A stretch of DNA of 64,000 bases from Ziziphus jujuba (taxonomy: Eukaryota > Streptophyta > Magnoliopsida > Rosales > Rhamnaceae): positions 13,253,501 through 13,317,500 of the forward strand of contig NC_083379.1 in assembly GCF_031755915.1 (NCBI RefSeq). The letters are read 5' to 3'. Positions 1 to 12,200 of this stretch are shown piece after piece. Made by a program: the position numbers and the translations under genes. The notes below the pieces were generated by a model that worked only from the letters and a program-made list of their open reading frames with translations, did no database searches and was not told where the DNA came from. The stretch's first letter is position 1. Each line of letters begins with the position of its first letter.

Positions 1-2864
1 AAATTTACTTTTTGCTCCAGTTGGAATTTCCAGTTGACCAGGATACCGTGGCGAAGTGCACGATGCCCCGAGTTCGTAGACTAGTAGCACGTCGAAAACG
101 GAGCTACGGTTTGAAAGTTATGGGCAAAACAAGTTGAAGTGCAAACTATTCAAGGGGTGTCGAAGTTGACTTTTTATTTATGGGGAAATGAGCTTTGACT
201 CATGCATGGTTGTGAAGTGCTCGTCGATACGAGTTCACAAACTAGCGGCACGCTTAAAACGGACATCCGGTTAAAAAGTTATGGACGCGTGAAGTTTGCC
301 GGATATCGTAATATTTTAATGTTTTTGAGTCGATGAACAGTGAAATGCCACGTGTCATCACCTGATTGGTCCACATGGAATGAACAGTGTCACACAGTGG
401 CTTTTATTTGATAAAATCTCGGGGAAGAGAGAGAAAGAGAGAGAGGAGAGAGAAAGAGAGAGAGAGTCCGACCGGCCATCGGAGATTTTCAAATTTTCTG
501 GCCGATCTACTGTACACGCACCGGTCAGCAAGGTTCCCCTCCCCATTTTTGGAAAAACCTCAAAGTTTCACGGCGATCAGCCGCCGGATGCGCCCGAATC
601 GAGCGTTCGAAGATCGGCGGTGACTTTTCCCTCCACCGCCGGCCACAGCCGATTGGCCCATTTCAGGCCATTTTCCGGCCACACGCGCCAGCTAGCCATC
701 ACCACCTCCTCAAGTCCGGCCGACCCACCAAATTTCACGGCCACCGGACCACCGACGCACCGAGATCGGAGCGTTTTCCGGTGAAGGGCCGGAAATCTTC
801 AAACCGTGATTTCTCCGCCGTCCGGCCTCTGTTTGCCTCACCGCCAGTCCCATTGGATTGCTCTCCCCACGATCTACAAATCTGCAAAAAATCCCAGCCA
901 ACAGCCACCGCACGCGCCTCCGCCGGCGACGGTTGCCGGTGACCGCGGCGACTCGCCGGAAGTTACTGTTCCGGCGAGTACCCAGTTTCCTGGTCGGCTC
1001 CAGTCCACTGTGTTCAACCTCCTGAACCTAAATTCGGCATCCGTTTCCGCCAATTCGCGACGGTTTGGGAGAATTGCGGAGCCAAAACCTGAAAAGCTTT
1101 CCGGCGAGATTCCGACCCCGTCGGGTCCGATCACCGGAAAGTAAGACCGAATCAGTGATCCTCATCACTCGAGCTTCGGTTCGGTACATAACTCGCAACT
1201 TTTAGATATCGTTTGGTGTTCGCTCCCCGGGTACCCATTTGGGAGTTATCCGAATAAAATATTAATATTTTTGGTTGGTACACTGTGGTTGTTTAGGTGC
1301 GCGTACGAGTAGTGGAGTTGATCCTGAGGAGGATCTTAGTCGATTTGCGCGCTCAAGGTGAGTGAACCACCTTCAAAAAATTATTTTGGGCAATTAATTA
1401 TGTTTAATTGGTATTTAAATTATGCTCGTGTGGTGTGATTTAATTATGGTTTTATTGTGGTTTAATTTATTTATTATGCATGAGCAAAGTATGTTTCGGT
1501 ATTAATTATACGTGGTTTTAAGTAATATTTTTCGGGCATAATTGGGTTAAATATTTTATGAAAATATTTGTTTGAATTTTATAAATTATGCCCGCGGTAT
1601 TTTTATGGTTGCATCTCGTACTTCGAGAAAATTGTGGTTTGTTAGTTGTCAATGTTTCGTACCGGTTTATTAAATAAAAATATGTGGGATGGTAAGTGTG
1701 AGAATTTAATGTATTTCCCACGGTAATTTTGGAAAACGGTACGGTTGGTTAATAATGATTATTTTAGATGCACTCATACAGTATTTGTGTTCTGGTGTAT
1801 GGACACGTGGTAGCACGAAAGTATTATGTGGTTTAGCACGCAGGTATTACTTCACCCGTGAGTTGCCATTGGACCGTGGGCAGGCAAATTCGTTATTGGC
1901 CACAGCCGCCCCCCTCCTTGGCCGGGATGATGGTTTCAGCAGCGGTACTGTCGGGACGCCGAAGTGCCGTTTGCAGGTTTCTCTCTTTAACCCCCCGCCA
2001 GTCGGTGATCGGGACGCTGGGTATCAGAGGGCATCACCGATATATGGTGTGATGCGTCAGGTGTAATTTGCAAATAATGTTTCAAACCCCAAAGGAGTTC
2101 AAAAATTATTTACTATAATTTATTACATTTTAATTATATATTGGTATGTATTTATTTATTTATTGTTTATCAAATGGTTTAATCCCTTGGTTTTCGGGAA
2201 GTATGTACATTGGGTTTTGTGAAATTGTTTTAAAAAGGGAACATTTCAAACGGAGTGATTGGTGAGAGTTTTGAGGGAAATTATTATTTCCAACAGTTAT
2301 TATTTATTATTATTTATTTATTAATTGTTGGTATTTATTCAATTCCCTTAATTGTTATTATTATTATTTTATTATCATTAAAAGTGTTCAGTAGTTAGGG
2401 TCACTCATTGAGATGATTAGCATCTCACGTTTTTAAGTTCCATTCCCTTAGGTGCAAGTGGTGGTAGACGTTCTTCCGGAGCGAATCAAGTTTTCCGCTG
2501 CTGTTGTGTTTCGAGAAGTACTTCTGTACTCTTTCATTTCAGTGTATTATTTCTTTCAGCCTTGTTGTATTTCTGTTGATTAGCACTTCTTAAAGCTCTG
2601 TATACTATTGGGACACTTATGTTTTATTTATGCACTGGACTGTTGTTATTGTTGAGAAGTGCTGAAATTTTGTGGATCAATTTGTAGTTTGCGGGAGGAA
2701 TAAGGGGATGAGTATCGAAGTGTGTTTTCAGTACAAGTGATTTTTGGTAAGTCCATCCCTTAGGGGAGGCTCTGCCGGATTTTCCATTGGAGGGTCCGGT
2801 AGGGTTTCCCTGGTATCAGGGCTTGTCTAGGGTTCCGGGGAGGAATTCTGGACGGGTCCTGACA
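1..2864 (+). repeat. Long LTR copy L1 (5' end outside window)
   Basis: Same family as the LTRs at 5137, 47044 and 53503: the purine-rich GA tract (about 424-470), the GC-rich block (about 480-1140), the donor-like AAG/GTGAGT at 1358 and the terminus GGGTCCTGACA at 2864 are all recognisable. Base 1 aligns about 80 bases inside the LTR, so the left end is off-window. It is clearly more diverged than L2-L4: its second G-box is CACATG and its TATA-like site reads TACATAA. Subfamily-specific stretches match L5, such as the bases near 1855-1900. It abuts the LINE at 2865, where TGGAG may be one half of a target duplication. Whether this is a solo LTR or part of a full element cannot be told from the window. 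Confidence 0.85.
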
Positions 2865-2884
2865 TGGAGGGACCAAATACTTTC

Positions 2885-3523
2885 TCAGATTTCGTCAACG
2901 GAAGAGATTCGAATCAAATCTTGATTTTTTGCTTCTGATAAAACATAACCATCCAGCCTTTCAAGTTCCACAGGGATGGTAGGATTGTCTGTGCTGAAAA
3001 GTTCCTCAAACTCTTTTAGAAAATAACTTGAAATATCATTACTGTGATTCAACCATTGATTTCCATCGAATAAAGAAAAAATCCTATTACGCCCTCTCCA
3101 CATAATGACACTGGAATGGAAAAATTTTGTGTTTTTGTCACCCTTAGCCAACCAGAGTTCACGGGATTTCTATCTATTAATGCACTCTAGTCTCGATCTC
3201 TATTCTCTCAAAGCGTCTTCAATGTGCTTCTGCCTAGCACTAACAGCCCCTTCACTGAATTTGATGGAATCCAGCTCCTTTTCAAGTTTCTTGATTTGCT
3301 CATGTGAGAAGCCAAAATGGCACCTGTTCCATCTCCGAAGAGCCAATGAAATATTATTTAGCCTTCTCATGACACGATGAGCCTCCATGCCATCTTGGAC
3401 AGGAGCATTCCAAGCTTGATCCACCACTGCATGGCTAGAAGCGTCTCGGGTCCAAGCTTTTAGGAATCGAAAGGGTCTTGCCTTGAAAGCCTCATTCCCA
3501 CTAGTGTATAACAGGATTGGCAC
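2885..3523 (-). pseudogene. LINE ORF2 fragment: end of endonuclease and EN-RT linker
   Basis: Two overlapping open stretches cover this region. The upstream one (3523 to 3200) begins with PILLYTSGNEAFKARPFRF, the tail of the endonuclease domain after the SDH motif, and continues into a charged helical linker containing LRRWNRCHFG. The downstream one (3151 to 2885) starts MAKGDKNTKFFH, a hallmark of the region just ahead of reverse transcriptase in plant LINE ORF2. A frame change separates them near 3150-3200. The sequence then hits LTR L1, so no RT catalytic motif is present in the window. Confidence 0.75.
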
Positions 3524-4195
3524 ATGATCAGATGTTTCAGAGACTAGATGAGCAACTCTTGCTTCACAGTGGCGATCAATCCAGCTTCTGCTAGAGATAA
3601 AATGATCAAGCCTCTCTTGAATATAGGTGCCTCCTACATGATGATTCTCCTAGGTGAACTTCTTCCCCGAGAAACCCAAATCAACCGCACCAACATTGTG
3701 CACAAAATCTGATAAAAAGAATTTTCGACCCTAGCAATGCCTCCCTCCAAACTTTTCCGAGCTATCCATAATCTCATTAAAATCCTCCATAGCTAACCAC
3801 GGGGACTTGTAATCCTTCACCAAACCTTCAAAATTTAACCAAAACTCCTCCTTCTGTCTTAAGTATGGGGTGCCATAACACCCCACCAAAGTCCAATTCT
3901 CTATTGGGTCTATAACTTCACAGCAAATTAGAGAATTGGTTTTTGACACATAAACCATTGCTAGGTCTTCACTCCACATCATCGCTAGACCTCCTACCCT
4001 GTCTTTGGCTTCCACCACCTCACAAGTAATAAAACCAAGCCTCTAGGCTAGAGATAAAATTTTATCTTTTTTTGCTTTAGTTTCAGCCAGAAATAAACAA
4101 CTTGGGCAATGGGTCTTGACTAAACACTTTATGGAATTGATAAAATCTCCATTGGCAATTTCCCTGCAATTCCATGCCAAGAATTTCAGTGGTTG
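3500..4195 (-). pseudogene. LINE ORF2 endonuclease domain (EEP family), broken
   Basis: The minus strand from 4195 encodes LKFLAWNCREI and LFLAETK, then VGCYGTPY, then PWLAMEDFNEIMDSSEKFGG, and finally an SDHVPIL stretch near 3510-3530. These correspond to the successive N, E, DFN and D-H active-site blocks of apurinic endonuclease-like LINE endonucleases. The usual GDFNEI reads EDFNEI here. Stops at about 4050 and 3730 and within 3530-3720 break the frame. In a live element this enzyme nicks target DNA for target-primed reverse transcription; this copy cannot work. Confidence 0.75.
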
Positions 4196-4197
4196 GG

Positions 4198-4216
4198 AGG
4201 AGGGGGGGGGGGGGGC
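4198..4216. repeat. Poly(G) run
   Basis: A run of more than ten consecutive G residues lies in the ORF1-ORF2 spacer of the LINE. On the LINE's own strand it encodes a proline stretch. The exact length may be unreliable in the assembly. Confidence 0.6.
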
Positions 4217-4382
4217 ATGAATTGGCCCACCTCCTCAGCCACATGAAAATCCTATCCCTCTCTTGAAGGTTGACGCTGATCAGCTAACCTCTCGAACCCC
4301 CACACTCCAATGAGTCTCCTTCTGGCATTCTGCTTCCATCTTTTGGAATGACCAGCAGACCCACTTTCATTTGAGCCCCTTC

Positions 4383-5131
4383 CTAAGCAAAAGCCAATAG
4401 ATGGAGAAGAGGCTTCATCCCCAGATCTTCTGTTCCTCCATTAGTAATTGAAGCACTTAAAACTTCTAAAGTGCACCCCCCATCAAAACACCCAGCAGAA
4501 TTTTCGAAGTCAGGTCCATCACCACCACCCCGAATGGTTGGGTTTGACAAAAAAGGAATATTAGCCCACTTCTTGGATCCACATAAGTTTAGCCTTCCAT
4601 TAAAAGTCTTTTTAGAGCAATGGGTCCTAGAACGAAAAACTTGGCCCAACTCCCCCTCTAAAAGACCACTCAGAATTTTCTTTTCTGGCTCAAAACCCAA
4701 AGGAAAGTTGTTAAAGACATTAGTAGCCCACCTAGCTAGAGAAGATGGGTCAAAAAACAAGGTGTTGGAATGATTAAAAATTGAGGCACGCTTGTTCTCC
4801 GCTGTAAATGAATCTTGCCTTTCGAGAGAAATCGATAGTGCATTAAAATCCGGACAGAGCTCACGAGCTCCTTGGATTCCTTCAATCGGCTTAGTCAGAC
4901 CAAGTAAGCCTTGCTCCCAGGCTTGACTAAAGGAAACATCATTTAGGAAATTATTTCCTTGACTTTTGGTCATCAAATATAAATTAGCAATAATCTCCTC
5001 ATTAACCGAAGCATTAAAGAAACGCAGACAGCCAACCACCTCTGCCCTCAACCATTTCCCATAAACCTGCACCAAGTTGCCATTGCCCCAGGTAAAGGAA
5101 GTTGGAACCTCAAAACTGCACTTTCCGGTGG
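4383..5131 (-). pseudogene. LINE ORF1 C-terminal part, downstream of the zinc knuckle
   Basis: This is a long minus-strand frame. Its first 50 or so codons as read from 5279 belong to LTR L2; the true LINE sequence begins at about 5131 with TTGKC, which supplies the last cysteine of the CCHC knuckle. It continues into SFEVPTSFTWGNGNLVQVYG and a polar, low-similarity tail ending at 4383. The rest of ORF1, including the first three zinc ligands, is at 8057-8675, on the other side of L2. The frame is open for about 250 codons, so ORF1 was little damaged when L2 inserted. Confidence 0.7.
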
Positions 5132-5136
5132 TGTGA

Positions 5137-8051
5137 TGTAACACCCCGTCCCAAATCGCACCGGAATCCGTGCACGTTGACTGAGGTTGACCGTTGACCG
5201 TTGACCGAAAGGGGTCAAAAGTTGACTTTTTGACTCTGTGGGAATTTTGAGTTGACCAGGGTACCGTGGCGAAGTGCACGATGCCACGAGTTCGTAGACT
5301 GGTAGCACGTCGAAAACGGAGCTACGGTTTGAAAGTTATGGACGAAACAAGTTGCGGTCCAAACTGTCCAAGGGGTGCCGGAGTTGACTTTTTGTTTATG
5401 GGGAATTGAGCTTTGACTCATGCATGGTTGTGAAGTGCTCGTCGATACGAGTTCACAGACTAGCGGCACGCTCAAAACGGACATCCGGTTAAAAAGTTAT
5501 GGACGTTTGAAGTTTACCGGATACCGTATTATTTTAATGTTTTTGGGTCGGTGAACAGTGAAATGCCACGTGTCAGCTTCTGAGTGGTCCACGTGGCATG
5601 AACAGTGTCATGCAGGGGTTTTATTTGTTAAAACACTCGGGGAAGAGAGAGAAAGAGAGAGAGGAGAGAGAAAGAGAGAGGAGAGAGAGAGAGAGTCACC
5701 GGCCGCCGGTCATTTTCACGTTTTCTGGCCTAGTTACTGTACATGCGCCGGCCATCCAGATTGCCCACCTCATTTCCGGCAAAACCTCCAAATTTCACGG
5801 CGAACGGCCGCCGGACGCGCCCGGATCGGACCTCCGAAGTTTGGCGGCGATTTTTCCCCCTCCACCGCCGGCCACCGCGAATCGGCACTATTCCGGCTGA
5901 TCTACAGTACACGCGCCGTACACCCATCATCCTCTCCTCAAGTCCGGCCTACCCACCAAAAATCACGGCCATCGGACCACGGACGCGCCGGGATCGGAGC
6001 GTTCTCCGCCGTCCGACCTCTGTTTTGCTCACCGTTGGTCCCGTTGGATTGCTCTCCTCACGATCTACAAGTCTGCAAAATTTCACAGCCAACGGCCACC
6101 GCACGCACGCGCCGCCGGCGACGGTTACCGGTGACCGTGGCGGCCCGCCGGAAATTACTGTTCCGGCGAGTACCCGAAATTCCGGCCAGCTCCAGTCCGC
6201 TGTGTTCGACCTCCTGAACCCGAATCCGACATCCGTTTTCGCCAATTCGTGACGGTTTGGGAGAATTGCAGAGCCGAAACTCGAAAAGCTTTCCGGCGAG
6301 ATTCCGACCCCGTCGGGTCCGATCACCGGGAAGTAAGATCGAATCTGTGATCAGCATCACTCGAGCTTCGATTCGGTATATAACTCGTAAATTCTAGATA
6401 TCGTTTGTGTTTTGACCCCCCGGGTACCGGGTATTATTTACCCAAATAAAATATTAATTTATTTGACTGTCTGTGAATTTTATTCTAGGAGCACCGGTGA
6501 GTCGTAGAATTGATCCCGTAGTGGATCATGGGTTAATTGCGTGCTCCAGGTGAGTGACCCACTTTCAAATTAATTTTGGGAATTTAATTGGTGAATATAT
6601 TATGTGTGATTTAAATATTTGGAATTTAATTCCTATGTGCCAAATATTTATTGGATTTATTGTGGAATTGTTTATGAATTTATTGGATTTAAGAAAATGT
6701 GCATTATATAAATTTATGCCATGTGAAATTATTTTATGGTTTTGAGGATTTTGAAATTGGTGTGGTTTTAATAGTAAAATGGGCACGATTTGATTTTCAA
6801 ATATTTCAAGGAAAATATTTGGTTATATTGGTGATTTCAATTTTTATAAAATATGCCCATGGAATATTATGAGATTTGATTATGATATTTCGAGAAATTA
6901 TTATGCTTGGAAAAATGTGGATATTTGAATTGATGGATTTTGGGAGTTGGTGGATTTGAAAATCACGGAATTTATGGTATTGATTATAAAGAAATTACGG
7001 AGAATTTCCGGGTTCAAGCGGATGGATTATGCCCTCTATGCTTATGAAAAATGTGAAATTTGTTTTATGATTTAAATTTATGGATTTTATGATTTTTAGA
7101 TGCACCGTGCACGTACTGGTGTTCTGATTATGTGATATGGTATATTGTGCACACGGATATGATTAGCGCGCAGGTGGGTGTGAGTAGCGCGCAGGTGATA
7201 TTATGAGGGTGTCCTGTGGATGCCATCGGAGAGGGTGGCCACCCCCCCATTGGCCGGGACACCAGGTTAGCAGCGGCGCAGTGGGACGCCACGCGACCGT
7301 ATGCCGGTTTCTTTCTATAACCTCCTGTCTGGCGGTACCTTGGGATGCTGGGTACTGTTGGCGCCACTGGTATATAGTGGGTGCATCAACTGATTTCGGA
7401 ACTGTGTTTTAAGAATAAAATGTTTTAAAACTGTATTGGAATTAAAATTACTATTACTGTTCGGATATTTATTTGATGTCTTGGTTTTCGAGGAATATGA
7501 ATAAAGGGTTTTGTGAAAAGGTTTTAAAAGGGGAACCTTTCCAACTGAGAGAATTGTAAGGGTTTTGAGAGAAAATATTATTTCCAAATAATCATTATTT
7601 ATATACCTATTACCGTGGTATTATATTGTATAGTAGATAGGGTCGCTCACTGAGATGATTAGCATCTCACACTCTTAAATTCCGTTCCTCTAGGTACCAG
7701 GTTGTCGGTGTTCATCCAGAGCGGACTTGATCTTCATCGCTGTTTTACTTCGTGAAGTACCCTGTTCTTCTTTATTGCAGTTGTACTATTTCTTTCACTC
7801 TTGTTGTATTTATCTTGCACTGGATTACTGTATTTTTGTTTTGAAGTGCTGAAATTTGTGGAACCAATTTGTAGTTTGTGGGAGGAATAAGGGGATATTT
7901 TTGAAGTGTGTTTTCAGTGCAGGTAAATTTGTGGTAAGTAAATCCCTTAGGGGAGGTGCTGCCGGATTTTTCGTTGGAAGGTTCGGTGATATTTCCCTGG
8001 GATCAGGGCTGTCTAGGGTTCCGGAGGAGGAATTATGGACGGATCCTGACA
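5137..8051 (+). mobile_element. Solo LTR L2 with 5-bp target duplication
   Basis: It begins TGTAACACCCCGTCCC and ends GGATCCTGACA, the same termini as the LTRs of the complete element at 47044. It is flanked by TGTGA at 5132-5136 and TGTGA at 8052-8056, a perfect 5-bp target duplication, and there is no internal domain. This is the signature of an LTR-LTR recombination that removed the interior. Internal landmarks are a GA tract (about 5643-5693), a GC-rich block (about 5700-6310), a TATATAA at 6377-6383 and CAG/GTGAGT at 6550. It lies on the opposite strand to the LINE it interrupts. Confidence 0.95.
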
Positions 8052-8056
8052 TGTGA

Positions 8057-8675
8057 TCTAATCTTCCACATTGATAACAGAAATCTGCTAATCTTTCATA
8101 TTTAAACTGAATCCAACGATCATCTCCGTCTCCTTTCCTTTGGAAAAATCCCGGCGATAATGGTTCTAAGATATCCAAATCCAATCTAACACGCAAATAC
8201 CTACAAGCAACCACATATCCTTGATTAAGCGATTCCCTATGGACTCACCCAACCATATTGTCAATTCTCTCAACAGAGTCCTCATGCAGATAAAGAGGGG
8301 GAAGGCCATGGATTTGCAAAAAGAAGGTAGTAGAAGTGAAATAGATCTCATCTATGGATTTGTCAAAGGGCCACACCTTTAGATAGATCTCATCTATCAC
8401 GATCGCCCTCTAAAGACCTCCTACTTATCTTCTCTAGAACCAAAAACGAACTTAAAAACATTATCTTTCAACTTTTCTAAAAGGATTCTGGATTTCACCT
8501 TCCAGATCTTGAGAATAATATCAAGAACTAATCGTTTGCTAAGAGTTTTAGGAGATAGCACCTTTCCAAGCAAGACCCTTTCCTCAAAATCCCCTAATGT
8601 CCCAGACTTTGGTTGCAAGGACAAAGAGCTCAGAAAACCTTGTAAACTGTTTAGACGACCTTGGTTGAACTCCAT
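8057..8675 (-). pseudogene. LINE ORF1 N-terminal part: DUF4283-like region and half of a CCHC knuckle
   Basis: On the minus strand, MEFNQGRLNSL (start 8675) leads into a helix-strand pattern ending FKFVFGSRED, typical of the DUF4283 region of plant LINE ORF1. After a frame disturbance near 8390-8420, where a short AGATCTCATCTAT motif is duplicated, the frame resumes with IDEIYF and ends with KYERLADFCYQCGRLDH. The first three zinc ligands (Cys, Cys, His) are therefore here, and the fourth lies beyond LTR L2 at about 5120. It is a nucleic-acid-binding protein of the element, now split by nearly 3 kb. Confidence 0.7.
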
Positions 8676-9588
8676 TCAAAAAAGAAGAAGAAACCCCTAT
8701 TTCTACTAGAAAAACAAACAAAAAAAATGGCAGATATGGAAGAAACTAGATCACCATACTGCTTACAGAGCGAAAGAAGAGGCTAGATCTAATGGATCTT
8801 TCTTCTTGGTGGCATTGTATGCGAATTAATATTCCATTCTCATCAGGTCAATTTGGAAACAACACACAAACTTCTCAACATTTTGCGTAGTGATGATTAT
8901 AGAAGGATCCACTGCTTGTATAATTAATATTAAATATTTATAAATAGAGGAGTGATAATCTACACACCCTTCGACACTCGCTGCCTTTATAAGGTGACAT
9001 GTGTCTTTCAGCTTTTGTGCAAATCAAGACAGCCATAACAGAAACAACTACCAATGTCTTTTGCGTGTAATTACGAAATTACCATTTTCTTTTTTTTGTT
9101 CTTTTTTTTTTTTTTGGGGGGCCTTATGAAAAGTGAAAACCACTCAGTTTGCCAACTCGTATTTTATATGGCTTCTGTTTTTTTTTTTTAAAAAAAAAAA
9201 AATAGACTGAGTTAAACACAACCTATAAAAATATTAAAATAACAAAAAAGTTTCCTATTTTCACATGTATAAGATGAAGATAAAAATAATATTTTACAAT
9301 ATTTTATATATATATATATATATATTGTGGGTAAATTTAATTTTTTTTAAAAATATATATTTTTATACATATTTTAATAATGTCAGTCAAATTAAAATTG
9401 TGCCCTCATAATTTATATTTTTTTTCTTTTTATCTTAATTTTTACTTATGTATTTTTTTTTATTTCTCCAATTTAACAATTCGCATAATCTCTATTAAAA
9501 GTTCCATATATATATTTTTAATGTATAAGAGTTATAAGAGTTGATAGATCAATTATTATGTATCTTTTTAAATGTAAAAAAAAAAAAA

Positions 9589-9655
9589 AAAAGATTATTA
9601 AATCTATTAATCCATAAACTAAAAAAGGATTATTAAATCTATTAATCCATAAATA
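9589..9655. repeat. Tandem duplication, unit about 34 bp
   Basis: The unit GATTATTAAATCTATTAATC plus the following CATAAA occurs twice head to tail, starting at about 9591 and 9626, with a short A-rich spacer. It is a local duplication of no apparent function. Confidence 0.7.
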
Positions 9656-9740
9656 TTTTACAGTTGAAGTTTAATCTAAAAAATATATTTTTTGACATTT
9701 TGGTTGTTAAATTACTTTTCATGTACATTTTAGCAGGCTT

Positions 9741-9832
9741 TTAGGGTGGCTGGGCCCCCTGCTCCCCAGTACCTCCCGAGCACACACAGGCTGGATGTGG
9801 AAACTCTGCCACTTGAGCTCCACGGCGAGTCT
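9741..9832 (-). mobile_element. tRNA-derived SINE fragment, copy 2
   Basis: The minus strand carries GTGGAGCTCAAGTGGCAGAG (complement of 9804-9823), an A-box-like internal promoter. This is followed by CACATCC and a G-rich segment ending in GGGGGCCCAGCC, the same order as the better SINE at 13694-13829. The B-box is degenerate and no target duplication was found, so this is an older or truncated copy. Confidence 0.5.
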
Positions 9833-11154
9833 TAGAGGGCATGTCCACTTGATGCATATATTGGGCCGTTCTTGCATGTGGTGTTCTTTTATTTTGCAAT
9901 TTCATTATATTTTTTAATTGCAACAAATGTATTGCATACATCAAAATTGTTATTAATTAAAAATAATTTAAGGATCAATTATAAATAAAAAATTTATTTT
10001 TAAATATCAAGCAAAAAAATCATAAACTAAAGTACAACTACGATGGAATAGCTCAAAGATTGACAAAGCTAATAAATCAAAATCCAAATATATATAAATC
10101 ATCATCATCTTTGTTCACTTTTCATATTCTATGAAAACATGACATTATTTTAATTAAAATTTATTTTGGTTTAACATTATTGTTAACAAATCCTCATTTA
10201 TGATCAAATATTACATTTTAAAAATTTTTAGTTGAAATTATCTATACAATTTTTTGTTAATATAATAATTTTTTTCTAAACCAACCATATATATTATAAC
10301 AGAATTGTTATCTAAATATTTCTTTTGTAAATTTTATCTTACTTTCAACAGCTTTATTGTTATTTTTCTAATCAATTTATGTAAGTCACTTTTAATAGAA
10401 AGCTATGTGGATAATTAAATTGGAAAAATAAAGCAAAAATAAAAATAAAAGGCAAAAATTAATTTAAGAAGGCAAAATTCTAATTTAGACGACAGTTAAA
10501 ATATGTATAAGAAATATTAAAGAAAAAAATATTGTAAAAAGAAAATTGATTCCTCCCTTTATTTATAGCACCGACTATAAAATATAATTTTTATCTGTAT
10601 TTTAATTATGTAAAAATTATTTTTCTAAGTTGATGAACCAATGAGTTGGTTAAAAAAATAACTAAAGTTACGTTTGGTTAAAAGGATGATTATTTCTAAA
10701 AATTTAGAATTAATAATTTCTAGAAATAAAAAAGCATTACAAAAACAAGAACATAAAGTAGCATATTTTGTATTCTCTTATTATGGGGGATAAAGATTCT
10801 GAACATTTTAGAAAGAATAACAATTCTTTATTTTAAGGAATTAGGATTCCATAGAAATAGATAAGATAAATTTTAAAAATCCAACCAAATAAAAGAATAT
10901 CAAAATTTTAAAAATCTTTATTCTATTCCACTATATATTCTATAAGCCAAACATATTCTCAAGAAAAAAAAAAAAAAGAATGAAATTCATATTAGAGTTC
11001 TGCAAAAAGAATGGTTTCAAGAAAAATTAAAATTAAAAATTTCATAAAAGACCGCACCGTGGATTAAATACTCCTCAACTAAAAGTTTATAAAATGGCAA
11101 TTGGGTTATTGAATGCAAAAGACATGGTAGTTGTCGTTGTTTTATTTTTACAAA

Positions 11155-12191
11155 GGGATATTTTCATGAGAAGTTCCTAAACTATATGCTTTATGATATT
11201 TTAGTCCAAAAATTATTTTTTTAGACAATTTCATCGCTAAACTCATTTGAAGTGTTCAACTTTAATCCAAATCTTTGATTTAGTCCAAATATTTAATGAA
11301 ACATGCATGTGCCTGTCATATGCCCATTTTATAAGGGCTTTGAAGGTTATTTTCACTTCAAAGATGGTCAAGCTTTAATGTCCGATTAAAGTTGGCGTTT
11401 TCAACATGCCCTCCTCCTCCTATGACCTCCATTCTGATGACTTTAACAACTCCACACTATCAAATTCCAAATCATGTTCGATCCCTCAAGGATCTTTGGA
11501 GACCATTGATTAGGAATGGTCTAAGACATATTTTCAACATGACCACTGATTATGTTAAATTTTAATCATATTTTCATACTTTCAAATGTAGATTGATCAA
11601 ATGCATTGATATAGCCATACTTTTCATTATTATTTTGAAGAGTACTATTGTAAAGATGATGCATTTTAGCCATTTTTTTTTAACCTACAAATGAATTTTG
11701 TTGAAGGAATGGTCAGAAAAGTGAAATTTATATGCTTCTCCAATAGATGGATCATATTAAGTTTTGATAATATAAATCTTATACAAGAAAAATCTTGGAT
11801 TGCTCAAGCTGAAATGGGATTTCATAAACCAAAATCCTATATTGCGGAGACTAAATATTCCAACTTTACTACTCACCATCTCTATTGACAAGACTATCCC
11901 ACAAACTCGGAAGGTCATTCAAACTTTGGGGGAGAGAGATGTCAGGAGCACAAGAATGAACATGGTAAAAGGAACAACGAGAGGCATTTTAAAAATGACT
12001 TTGAATGCCTTTATAAAATAGGTATGTGACAGCCCGTGCATGTTTAGTCAAACATTTGGATGAAATTGGCAATTTGAACTAGTGGTGCACATTTCCAATT
12101 AATTCAGAAATGAAATTGTCTAAAAGAATTATTTTGGGATTAAACTGTCATATAAAACATATAGTTTAGGGAGTTCCAATTAAAATATTCC
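11155..12191. mobile_element. Non-autonomous Mutator-like element (long TIRs, 9-bp TSD)
   Basis: The left end begins GGGATATTTTCATGAGAAG and the right end, reverse complemented, begins GGAATATTTTAATTGGAAC. The two ends stay recognisably complementary for roughly 190 bp (about 11155-11345 against 12005-12191), sharing TTTAGACAATTTCAT, AAACATGCA and CCCATTTTATAAG-like blocks. Flanks are TTTTACAAA (11146-11154) and TTTTATAAA (12192-12200), a 9-bp duplication with one mismatch. Long TIRs with a 9-bp duplication are the Mutator-superfamily signature. The roughly 650-bp interior has only two short open frames (11691-11888, 11800-12021) with no transposase similarity I recognise. Confidence 0.75.
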
Positions 12192-12200
12192 TTTTATAAA

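Larger units (their letters stand above)
2865..8735 (-). mobile_element. Degraded L1-type LINE, interrupted by solo LTR L2 and cut by L1
   Basis: Read on the minus strand from about 8735 downward, the order is a DUF4283-like N-terminal region, a CCHC zinc knuckle, a polar linker, an endonuclease (EEP) domain and the start of the linker before reverse transcriptase. That is the usual order of plant L1-type non-LTR elements. Solo LTR L2 (5137-8051) splits the ORF1 part and LTR L1 cuts the element at 2865, just where the RT domain should begin. Several in-frame stops and frameshifts show it is dead. The 5' end near 8735 is approximate. No poly(A) tail or LINE target duplication can be identified because the 3' end lies beyond L1, outside the window. 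Confidence 0.8.
8736..11145. other. AT-rich intergenic DNA
   Basis: No convincing coding sequence. It holds poly(A)/poly(T) runs, an AT dinucleotide run at about 9305-9325, a local tandem duplication at 9589-9655 and a SINE fragment near 9741-9832. Confidence 0.6.

Noticed and set aside
4471..4773. Plus-strand 100-codon frame
   Set aside because: Antisense to the LINE ORF1 C-terminal region.
5558..6252. 219- and 169-codon overlapping frames in L2
   Set aside because: Same GC-rich LTR block; shadow frames with no independent support.
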